From the NCBI GenBank assembly GCA_004799545.1, contig SSMU01000023.1, positions 434,001-498,000 of the forward strand: a DNA stretch of 64,000 bases, in the 5' to 3' direction. Of this stretch, positions 56,694-64,000 are shown in pieces; position 1 is the stretch's first letter; every line of letters begins with the position of its first letter. The stretch comes from Phenylobacterium sp. Lineage in GTDB: Bacteria; Pseudomonadota; Alphaproteobacteria; Caulobacterales; Caulobacteraceae. The position numbers were made by a program, and so were the translations under genes. A model generated the notes under the pieces. It made no database searches. It worked only from the letters and a program-made list of their open reading frames with translations, and had not been told where the DNA came from.

Positions 56694-58265
56694 CTAGGCC
56701 TTCGCGGCCTGGGCCTCCAGCTCGCGCTCTTCCTCGTTCGTGATCGCCTCGCTCTCGTCCATCATCGGCTGGCCGAGGCCGGTGTCGGGCGCGTCGGCGC
56801 TAGGCCGGGTGTCGAGCATGCGGGCCTTGCGCCAATTGCCCCACCGGAAATAGCCGGCCGCCAGCACCAGGGTGGTGATGCTGCCGATCGGGAAGCTGAG
56901 CCAGACCGCGTCCGCCCCCATCGAGGGCGTCAGCAGGTTGGCGAACGGGATGCGCACCGCCCAAAGCGAGATGATCATGGCGATCAGCGGCGGCCAGACC
57001 GCGCCGGTGGCCCGCACCACGCCCGAATAGATGAAGGCCATCCCGAAGGCGATGAAGCCCCACAGGACGTAAGAATTGATGTGCACGGCGATCGGCAGCG
57101 AGAGGCTGGTGGCCGGCAGGAAGATGCGCAGCACCCACGGGTCGGCCAGGTAGATGATCAGCACCGGCGTGGCGGTCATCAGGAAAGCGTAGACGACCCC
57201 GATCCGGGCGACCTGGTTCACCCGGTCCATCTTGCCCGCGCCGACGTTCTGGGCGGCCATGGAGGAGACCGCCGCGCCCAGCGCCATGGCCGGCATCTGC
57301 ACGTAGGTCCACAGCTGCGCCGCCGCGCCATAGGCGGCCGAGGTGTGCACCCCGTACTGGTTGACCAGGCTCATCATGGTCACCGCCGCCAGGCTGATGA
57401 CGATCATCTGGAAGCCCATGGGCAGGCCCTTGAGCACCAGGTTCTTGATGATCCCGAGGTCGGGGATCAGCAGCCGCCATTCCGAGGGCCTGAGCACCAG
57501 CAGCGACTTGGTCCGGTAGAGATAGGTGATCATCGCCGCCAGGGTGATCGTCTGGGAGATCAGGGTGGAGGCGGCGGAGCCGGCGATGCCCAGCCTGGGG
57601 AAAGGCCCGACGCCGATGATCAGCATCGGGTTCAGCAGCACGTCCATGCCGACCGCCGCCAGCGAGAAGTAGAAGGGCGTGCGGCTGTCGCCCAGGCCTC
57701 GCTGGGCCATCATCACGAAGGAGAAGAAGTACATGAACGGCATGGCCGCGAAGATCACCCGCAGGTAGGCGATCGCGTCAGCCCGGGCGTCGGGCGGGGT
57801 GCGCATGGCGTCGAGGATGTGCGGGGTGAGCAGGAAGCCCGCGACGCCGACGCCCAGCGACAGGGCGATGAAGAAGGCCGTCGAGGTGCCGATCACCCGC
57901 TTGGCGAGCCCCTGGTCGCCGCTGCCGATCGCCTGACCGATCATGATGTTGGCGGCCATCGAGACGCCGAACACCGCGCCCAGCATCAGGAACAGGATCT
58001 GGTTGGCGTTGGAGGTGGCGGTCAGCGCCGCCTCGCCCAGTTGGTGGCTGACCCAGAAGGCGTTGGCCGTGCCGTTCAGCGACTGCAGGATGTTGGAGCC
58101 CAGCACCGGCAGGGCGAAGGTGATCAGGGTCTTGCCGATCGGCCCGGTGGTCAGGTCGGGGCCGCCGCGGCGCCCGCCCATGCCGGCTCCCATGCCCGCT
58201 CCCATGGCAGGCCGACCGCCGGATGGCGGGCCGCCCTTTCCGGCGCTGTCCTCGTTGGCCTGCAA
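56694..58265 (-). CDS. MATE-family multidrug/toxin efflux transporter
   Basis: About 523 residues with twelve predicted helices. DLTTGPIGKTLITFALPVLG is the family N-terminus, with paired repeats such as VGMDVLLNPMLIIG and VSSMAAQNVGAGKMDRVNQV. The start is unsure: TTG at 58265 has GAGGGA upstream, while an ATG at 58205 begins in MGAGMGAGMGG, encoded by a 12-base tandem repeat. The cytoplasmic C-terminus is acidic and unusual. Substrate unknown; divergent from rfbB. Confidence 0.88.
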   Translation of the reverse strand: MQANEDSAGKGGPPSGGRPAMGAGMGAGMGGRRGGPDLTTGPIGKTLITFALPVLGSNILQSLNGTANAFWVSHQLGEAALTATSNANQILFLMLGAVFGVSMAANIMIGQAIGSGDQGLAKRVIGTSTAFFIALSLGVGVAGFLLTPHILDAMRTPPDARADAIAYLRVIFAAMPFMYFFSFVMMAQRGLGDSRTPFYFSLAAVGMDVLLNPMLIIGVGPFPRLGIAGSAASTLISQTITLAAMITYLYRTKSLLVLRPSEWRLLIPDLGIIKNLVLKGLPMGFQMIVISLAAVTMMSLVNQYGVHTSAAYGAAAQLWTYVQMPAMALGAAVSSMAAQNVGAGKMDRVNQVARIGVVYAFLMTATPVLIIYLADPWVLRIFLPATSLSLPIAVHINSYVLWGFIAFGMAFIYSGVVRATGAVWPPLIAMIISLWAVRIPFANLLTPSMGADAVWLSFPIGSITTLVLAAGYFRWGNWRKARMLDTRPSADAPDTGLGQPMMDESEAITNEEERELEAQAAKA

Positions 58266-58500
58266 GCGTCTCGTCCCTCTCGCCCGCCCCAACGCGCGGG
58301 TCTCGCTCCCGAGCCGCCCGGGGCGTACGTGCGCCCAGATCGCGAGTCGTCGAAACGTTATGGAATGGTAGGTACGCCGGGCTCGGCCTTCAAGCGTGCG
58401 GCGCAAGATCGCCCCGCCCGGCGCTTGAGCCGGCGCGGTTTCGTTGTAAGACGGCGCGCGAGGGACGTTGGGCGGGGACCGCCGTCGCAAGAAAGACCGT

Positions 58501-59550
58501 ATGAAGATCCTGATCACGGGCGGCGCCGGCTTCATCGGATCGGCTGTGGTGCGCAAGGCGGTCGCCGACGGCCACGAGGTGGTGAACCTCGACGCGCTCA
58601 CCTATTCCGCCAACCTGGAGAACGTGGCGAGCGTGGCGCAGAGCCCTAGCTACGCCTTCGAGCAGGCCGACGTCGCCGACGAGGCGGCGGTGGCCGCCAT
58701 CTTCGCCCGCCACAAGCCCGACGCGGTGATGCACCTGGCGGCGGAGAGCCACAACGACCGGGCCATCGAGGCGCCGCTGGCGTTCGTGCGCGCCAACGTC
58801 ATGGGCACGGCGGTGCTGCTGGAAGCCGCCCGGGCCTATTGGGCGGAGCTGCCGGCCGAGCAGAAGGCCGCCTTCCGTTTCCACCACGTCTCGACGGACG
58901 AGGTGTTCGGGGCGCTGGGCGAGGACGGGGCGTTCGACGAGGCCACCCCCTACGATCCCAACTCGCCCTATTCCGCCTCCAAGGCCGCCGCCGACCACCT
59001 GGTGCGCGCCTGGGGCCGGACCTTTGGCCTGCCGGTGGTGATCACCAACTGCGCCAACAACTACGGCCCCTACCAATTCCCCGAGAAGCTGATCCCGACG
59101 GTGATCAGCCGGGCGCTAGAGGGCAAGTCGATCCCGGTCTATGGCGACGGCCGCCAGGTGCGCGACTGGCTGCACGTGGACGACCACGCTGAGGCCCTGT
59201 TGCTGGTTCTGGCCAAGGGCCGCCTGGGCGAAACCTATTGCATCGGCGGCACGCCCAATCGGCGGAACCTGGAGGTCATCCAGCTGCTCTGCGCCGCGCT
59301 CGACAAATACGCCCCGGCCAACACCCCGCACGCCGAGAAGATCGCCTTCGTCGCCGACCGGCCCGGCCACGACTTCCGCTACGCCATCGACGCCGCCAAG
59401 CTGAAGGCCGAGCTGGGCTGGGAAGCGAAGACCAGCCTGGAGGCCGGCCTCGACGACACCGTCCGCTGGTATGTGGAGAACGCCGACTGGGTGCAGGCCA
59501 TCCGCGACCGCGGCTTCCACTCCGAGCGGCTGGGCCTGGTCAAGGCATGA
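58501..59550 (+). CDS. rfbB: dTDP-glucose 4,6-dehydratase
   Basis: A 349-residue SDR enzyme making dTDP-4-keto-6-deoxyglucose. MKILITGGAGFIGSAVVRKA, the catalytic YSASKAAADHL and HVSTDEVFGALGEDG are present. The start at 58501 is in family position. First gene of rfbB-rfbD-rfbA, with an ATGA overlap to rfbD. Confidence 0.95.
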   Translation: MKILITGGAGFIGSAVVRKAVADGHEVVNLDALTYSANLENVASVAQSPSYAFEQADVADEAAVAAIFARHKPDAVMHLAAESHNDRAIEAPLAFVRANVMGTAVLLEAARAYWAELPAEQKAAFRFHHVSTDEVFGALGEDGAFDEATPYDPNSPYSASKAAADHLVRAWGRTFGLPVVITNCANNYGPYQFPEKLIPTVISRALEGKSIPVYGDGRQVRDWLHVDDHAEALLLVLAKGRLGETYCIGGTPNRRNLEVIQLLCAALDKYAPANTPHAEKIAFVADRPGHDFRYAIDAAKLKAELGWEAKTSLEAGLDDTVRWYVENADWVQAIRDRGFHSERLGLVKA

Positions 59551-60434
59551 GCGTTCGTATCCTGCAGTTCGGGACCACGGGCCAGGTGGCGACGGAGCTC
59601 GTCCGCCAGGCGCCGCGGCACGCCGTCGATCTCACCGCCCTGTCGCGCGCCGAGGCGGACTTCATCGATCCTCAGGCCTGCGCCGCCCGCGTGGCCGAGC
59701 ACCGGCCCGACCTGGTGGTCATCGCCGCCGCGTTCACCGCCGTCGACCAGGCTGAGAGCGAGCGGGAACTGGCCTTCCGCATCAACGCCGAGACGCCCGG
59801 CGCCATCGCCCATGCGGCCCAGGCGGTGGGCGCGGCGGTGGTCAGCTTCTCCACCGACTACGTCTTCGCCGGCGACAAGGGCGCGCCCTACGTGGAGGAC
59901 GACGCCACGGACCCCTTGAGCGCCTACGGCGCCTCGAAGCTGGCCGGCGAGGCCGCGGTGCTCGCCGCCTGCGACCGGGCGCTGATCCTCAGGACCTCCT
60001 GGGTGGTCTCGGCGCACGGCAGGAACTTCGTGAAGACCATGCTGCGCCTGGCCGGCGGGGATCAGCCGCTTAAGGTCGTCGACGACCAGTTCGGCCGCCC
60101 GACCGCCGCCGCCGACCTGGCGAGCTTCGTGCTGGCCAACGCCGCCCGCCTCGCCGAGGCCCCGGCCGGCGATCCGGTGTTCGGCGTGCATCATTTCGCC
60201 AATGCCGGCGAGGTCAGCTGGAAGGGCTTCGCCGAGGCCGTCTTCGCCGACGCCCTAGGCCCCGCCGCGCCGCCGGTCGGCGCGATCCGCACGGCCGAGC
60301 GCCCCGCCCCGGCGCAGCGGCCGCTGCGCGGCACGCTCGACACCGGCAAGCTGGAACGCACCTTTGGCGTCACGCTGCGGCCCTGGCGCACGGCGCTGAG
60401 CGATATCCTCGCGGAACTGAAGGTGTCGGCATGA
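59547..60434 (+). CDS. rfbD: dTDP-4-dehydrorhamnose reductase
   Basis: A 295-residue SDR enzyme finishing dTDP-L-rhamnose. [33 protein letters not shown] and [14 protein letters not shown] are typical. It overlaps both neighbours by four bases. The epimerase gene rfbC needed between the two steps is not in the window. Confidence 0.95.
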   Translation: MSVRILQFGTTGQVATELVRQAPRHAVDLTALSRAEADFIDPQACAARVAEHRPDLVVIAAAFTAVDQAESERELAFRINAETPGAIAHAAQAVGAAVVSFSTDYVFAGDKGAPYVEDDATDPLSAYGASKLAGEAAVLAACDRALILRTSWVVSAHGRNFVKTMLRLAGGDQPLKVVDDQFGRPTAAADLASFVLANAARLAEAPAGDPVFGVHHFANAGEVSWKGFAEAVFADALGPAAPPVGAIRTAERPAPAQRPLRGTLDTGKLERTFGVTLRPWRTALSDILAELKVSA

Positions 60435-61327
60435 GGCGCGGCATCATCCTGGCCGGCGGCGCGGGCACCCGCCTGCATCCCCTGACCCTGGCGATCTCCA
60501 AGCAGCTGCTGCCGGTCTACGACAAGCCGATGATCTACTATCCGCTGTCGGTCCTGCTGCTGGCCGGCGTCCGCGAGATCCTGATCATCACCACGCCGGA
60601 GGACCAGCCGGGCTTCCGTCGGCTGTTGGGCGACGGTTCGCAGATCGGGGTGCGGTTCGAATATGTGGTCCAGCCGACGCCCGGCGGCATCGCCGAGGCC
60701 TACCTGCTTGGCGAGGACTTCGTCGGCGGCCAGGACAGCGTGCTGATCCTCGGCGACAACATCTTCTTCGGCCAGAGCTTCGGCCAGATGCTGGCCAGCG
60801 CCGCCGCCCGCGAGCGGGGCGCCACCGTGTTCGGCTATCCGGTGCAGGATCCCGAGCGCTACGGCGTGGTCGAGCTCGGCCCCGACGGCCGGGCGCTGGG
60901 CATCGAGGAGAAGCCGGCGCAGCCGAAGTCCAACTATGCGGTCACCGGCCTCTATTTCTACGACGGCCGGGCCAGCGAGCTGGCCAAGACCCTCTCCCGG
61001 TCGGCGCGCGGCGAGCTGGAGATCACCGCCCTGAACCAGCTCTACCTGGAGGCCGGCGAGCTGCATGTGGAACTGCTGGGCCGCGGCTTCGCCTGGGAGG
61101 ACGCCGGCACCCACGACAGCCTGATCCAGGCGGGCGAGCTGATCCGCACCTTCGAGCAGCGCCAGGGCCTGCGCATCGGCTGCATCGAGGAGATCGCCTT
61201 CCGCCAGGGCTGGATCGACGCCCACCAGCTGCGCCGCCTCGCCGACGTCCAGGCCAAGAGCGGTTACGGCCGCTACCTGCGCGAACTCGCCGACAATCCG
61301 TCCAGCATCGAGCCGCCGGCGGAGTAG
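60431..61327 (+). CDS. rfbA: Glucose-1-phosphate thymidylyltransferase
   Basis: A 298-residue nucleotidyltransferase making dTDP-glucose. [37 protein letters not shown] and [19 protein letters not shown] match. Last gene of the sugar-nucleotide operon; its stop abuts that of the convergent APC permease. Confidence 0.96.
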   Translation: MRRGIILAGGAGTRLHPLTLAISKQLLPVYDKPMIYYPLSVLLLAGVREILIITTPEDQPGFRRLLGDGSQIGVRFEYVVQPTPGGIAEAYLLGEDFVGGQDSVLILGDNIFFGQSFGQMLASAAARERGATVFGYPVQDPERYGVVELGPDGRALGIEEKPAQPKSNYAVTGLYFYDGRASELAKTLSRSARGELEITALNQLYLEAGELHVELLGRGFAWEDAGTHDSLIQAGELIRTFEQRQGLRIGCIEEIAFRQGWIDAHQLRRLADVQAKSGYGRYLRELADNPSSIEPPAE

Positions 61328-62731
61328 TCAGGCCGGAGCCAACACGCTCTTCGCACGGCCGTAGAGCAGGTAAACCACCACACCCACCGCGTTCCAGGCG
61401 AAGAAGAAGATCATCGTCTTCGCCTGCAGGCTGGTGAACAGGTAGATGCAGCCGAGCACCGCGGCCGGCGCGATCAGCCAGACCCAGGGCGTCACGAACG
61501 GCCGCTCCAGCTCGGGCGAGCGGCGGCGCAGCACCATCACCGCACAGGCGGTGGCGATGAAGGCCGCCAGCGTGCCGGCGTTGGCCAGGGAGGCGATGTC
61601 GGAGAGCGGCAGGGCGCCGGCGATCACCGCGGAGATCACTCCGGTCAGCACCGTCACCGCCACGGGCACGCCGCGCCGGTCGACCCCGGCCAGGCGACGC
61701 GGCAGGAGCCCGTCCCGGGCCATGGCGAAGAACACCCGGCTCTGGCCGAACATGAAGACCATGATCACCGTCGGCAGCGCCACCACCGCGGCGCCGGCGA
61801 TCAGCGAGGCCGCGCCCGGCTTGCCGAGCTGGCGCAGCACGAAGGCCAGCGGCTCCGGACTCTTGGAGAACACGTCGTAGGGCTGGGCGCCCAGGGCGCA
61901 AGCGGCGACCACCATGTAGATGACCGTGCAGAGCAGCATCGAGCCGACGATGCCGATGGTCAGGTCGCGCTTGGGGTTCTTGGCCTCCTCCGCCGCCGTG
62001 GAGATCGCGTCGAAGCCATAAAAGGCGAAGAAGATGATCGCCGCGGCGCCCATCACCCCGTACTTCTTGCCGTCCGCCTCGTGGGCCCCGTAGCCGTAGG
62101 GGGCGAAGGGGTGGAAGTGGCTGGCGTCGAAGTGCGGCAGGGTGAAGGCCACGAAGCCGGCCAGCGCGATCAGCTTGATCATCACCAGGAAGAAATTGAC
62201 CGTGGCGCTCTCCCGCGTGCCGACCAGCAGCATGCCGGTCACCGCGAGCGCGATGAACACCGCCGGCAGGTTGACCATGCCGCCAGCGTCGGGGCCCGCC
62301 AGCAGGGCCTTGGGCACGGCCCAGTGCGCCTGCTCCATCAGCCCCGAGGCATAGCCCGCCCAGCCCACTGAGACCGCGCTGCAGACCAGGGTGTATTCGA
62401 GGATCAGGCTCCAGCCGATCACCCAGGCGATCAGCTCGCCCAGGCTCACGTAGGAATATGTGTAGGCGCTGCCCGCCTGGGGGGTGAGGCTGGCCATCTC
62501 CGCGTAGCAGAGCGCCGCACAGGCGCAGACCGCGCCGGCGATCGCGAAGGACAGGATCACCGCCGGGCCGGCCAGGCCCGCCGCGACCCCGGTCAGGGTG
62601 TAGATGCCGGTGCCGATGATCGCACCGACGCCGAGCGCCGTCAGGTGCGGCCAGGAGAGGGTCGCCTTCAGGCCATGGCTGGGATCGCGCGGCGCGGCCT
62701 GCACCGGCTTGCGGCGCGTGACGAAACTCAT
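61328..62731 (-). CDS. APC-superfamily amino acid permease
   Basis: A 467-residue transporter with about twelve helices. GVGAIIGTGIYTLTGVAAGL near the N-terminus is the APC signature, and FFAFYGFDAISTAAEEAKNP matches cationic amino acid transporter-like members. The substrate is not certain. Single gene. Confidence 0.92.
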   Translation of the reverse strand: MSFVTRRKPVQAAPRDPSHGLKATLSWPHLTALGVGAIIGTGIYTLTGVAAGLAGPAVILSFAIAGAVCACAALCYAEMASLTPQAGSAYTYSYVSLGELIAWVIGWSLILEYTLVCSAVSVGWAGYASGLMEQAHWAVPKALLAGPDAGGMVNLPAVFIALAVTGMLLVGTRESATVNFFLVMIKLIALAGFVAFTLPHFDASHFHPFAPYGYGAHEADGKKYGVMGAAAIIFFAFYGFDAISTAAEEAKNPKRDLTIGIVGSMLLCTVIYMVVAACALGAQPYDVFSKSPEPLAFVLRQLGKPGAASLIAGAAVVALPTVIMVFMFGQSRVFFAMARDGLLPRRLAGVDRRGVPVAVTVLTGVISAVIAGALPLSDIASLANAGTLAAFIATACAVMVLRRRSPELERPFVTPWVWLIAPAAVLGCIYLFTSLQAKTMIFFFAWNAVGVVVYLLYGRAKSVLAPA

Positions 62732-62823
62732 GGCAGGCCCTCCCCCGATCGAGCCGCACCATGGCGTACGTTGCGAGCCGGCGACAAGTGCGCCAGCTTG
62801 GCCGCGCAGTCCCGGGGTCTCGT

Positions 62824-64000
62824 ATGCGTCGCCTGTTCTTCATCCTCGTCCTGTTGCTGATCGCGGGCCCCGCCTTCGCTGACGATGCGCCGCTGAACCG
62901 CCTCGTCGCCGACTACGAGGCCTTCGACCTCTCCCAGGATCCGTTCAGCGCCGCCCATGAAGGCGACCGCGCCGCGCTCTCGCGCCTGCCCGACCCCAGC
63001 CCGGCCGCCGACGCGCTGCGCAAGCGCGCCTTCGAAGGCTTCCAGGCGCGGCTCGCGGCGATCGATCCGGTCGGCCTGTCCACCGAGGCCCGCCTCAACC
63101 GCGACTTCCTGGCCTGGACGCTGGACCGCCGGCTGAAGAGCCTGGGCTTCGACGAGGCGCGGCTGCCGTTCAATTCGGACTCCGGCTTCGACCAGGACCT
63201 CGACTATTCGGCCAGCACCACCAACCTCGACACCGAGGCCGACGCGCGGGCCTGGATCGCCCGGCTGCAGGCCCTGCCGGCCTACTACGCCGCCAGTGTC
63301 GAGAACGCCCGCCGGGGCGTCCGCAGCCGCTTCACCCAGCCCCGAACCACCGTCCTGGCGGTGATCGCCCGCGCCAAGGCGGAGGCCGCGCGGCCGGTCG
63401 AGACCGATCCGCTGCTGGCGCCCTTCGACACCCTGCCGGCCACCATGCCCACAACCCAGCGCGCCGCGCTCAAGGCTGAGGGCGCGGCGGTGGTCCAGGG
63501 CCGCATCCGCCCTGCGCAGGCGGCCTTCGCAGCCTTCCTGCAGACCGAATACCTGCCGGCCGCCCGGCCCTCGCTCGCCGCCCGCAGCCTGCCGAACGGC
63601 GAGGCCTACTACCGCTGGCTGGTCGCCGACCACACCACCACCGCCCTCACCCCCGACCAGATCCATGCGATCGGCCTCTCGGAGGTGAAGCGCATCCGCG
63701 GCGAGATGGAGACCGTCATCCGCGAGACCGGTTTCCAGGGCGACCTGCCGGCCTTCATCGCCATGCTGCGCAAGGACCCGCGGTTCTACGTCACGTCGCG
63801 GGAGGCCCTGCTCGAGAAGGCGGCCCTGGAGGTCTCGCGCATCGAGGACAAGCTGCCGCGCTATTTCGGGACCCTGCCGCGCCTGCCGCTCGCCGTGCGG
63901 CCGGTGCCGCGCGAGATCGAGGACGGCTACACCAGCGCCCGCTACTTCGAGGGCTCGCCGAAGCAGGGCATCGCCGGCGGGTACATGGTCAATACCTCGC
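62824..64000 (+). CDS. DUF885-family protein, N-terminal part
   Basis: A reading frame open to the window end, 392 codons visible. Signal peptide MRRLFFILVLLLIAGPAFA, then LVADYEAFDLSQDPFSAAHE and YYRWLVADHTTTALTPDQIH, the DUF885 pattern of secreted peptidase-like proteins. The HExxE-type zinc site expected in this family would fall beyond the visible end. ATG at 62824. Divergent from the APC permease. Confidence 0.87.
   Translation, partial: MRRLFFILVLLLIAGPAFADDAPLNRLVADYEAFDLSQDPFSAAHEGDRAALSRLPDPSPAADALRKRAFEGFQARLAAIDPVGLSTEARLNRDFLAWTLDRRLKSLGFDEARLPFNSDSGFDQDLDYSASTTNLDTEADARAWIARLQALPAYYAASVENARRGVRSRFTQPRTTVLAVIARAKAEAARPVETDPLLAPFDTLPATMPTTQRAALKAEGAAVVQGRIRPAQAAFAAFLQTEYLPAARPSLAARSLPNGEAYYRWLVADHTTTALTPDQIHAIGLSEVKRIRGEMETVIRETGFQGDLPAFIAMLRKDPRFYVTSREALLEKAALEVSRIEDKLPRYFGTLPRLPLAVRPVPREIEDGYTSARYFEGSPKQGIAGGYMVNTS

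Noticed and set aside
60650..60670. GGTTCGAAT resembling a tRNA T-loop
   Set aside because: It lies in the rfbA coding frame with no acceptor or anticodon stem around it.

Overview
This 64 kb window is a dense, high-GC chromosomal segment of an alphaproteobacterium, most likely Caulobacteraceae and probably Phenylobacterium or a close relative. This rests on several features: a LexA box of the alphaproteobacterial direct-repeat type (GAAC-N7-GAAC, which reads GTTC-N7-GTTC on the other strand) before imuA-imuB-dnaE2; a DUF1013/TrcR cell-cycle regulator; a serC-serA operon with a leader that matches the position of the alphaproteobacterial serC leader RNA; COQ9 divergent from rpsU; YdcH-type DUF465 proteins; and GTG/CTG/TTG starts in a GC-rich genome. 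Genus is an inference, not read directly. I see no rRNA, tRNA, CRISPR array, insertion sequence, integrase or prophage gene, and no gene-free stretch longer than 300 bases.

Layout. 1-3.4 kb: zwf start (cut by the window edge) divergent from the trehalose operon otsB-otsA, then a secreted-looking methyltransferase. 3.5-17.8 kb: a DNA-repair-rich stretch with ligD and ku (NHEJ) and the SOS mutasome imuA-imuB-dnaE2, interspersed with two type-B carboxylesterases, a YhiN-like flavoprotein and an RluF-like pseudouridine synthase. 17.8-21.7 kb: a TetR regulator, a third carboxylesterase, and a two-gene unit of a BNR-repeat propeller plus a MoaD/ThiS-like protein ending in Gly-Gly. 21.7-24.7 kb: serC-serA with leader. 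24.7-27.7 kb: two small genes of unknown function divergent from a hybrid histidine kinase. 27.7-34.2 kb: phzF-like gene, nucleotidyltransferase, thiD, an ArsR/SRPBCC pair, a NatAB-like ABC exporter and folP. 34.3-42.6 kb: housekeeping genes (ftsH, rpsU with a CTG start, COQ9, purE-purK, a diguanylate cyclase, two YdcH proteins, ubiX, trcR).

42.7-49.6 kb: a serralysin-type RTX metalloprotease, then a minus-strand set of RibB with a degenerate GTP-cyclohydrolase-II-like half, an FMN reductase, an acyl-CoA ligase and an acyl-CoA dehydrogenase. 49.7-54.4 kb: a small secreted protein and a four-gene MacAB/Dev-like ABC exporter with two FtsX-like permeases. 54.5-64 kb: crotonase, class-C beta-lactamase-like hydrolase, MATE transporter, the dTDP-sugar operon rfbB-rfbD-rfbA (no rfbC here), an APC amino acid permease and the start of a DUF885 protein.

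The most system-like novelty candidates are the BNR propeller/MoaD pair, the small unknown two-gene unit whose second gene has its ribosome-binding site and start codon inside a 13-bp hairpin, and the RibBX-type enzyme in a flavin/acyl-CoA gene set. Many operons are tightly coupled by ATGA/GTGA overlaps, and several convergent pairs overlap at their stop codons.
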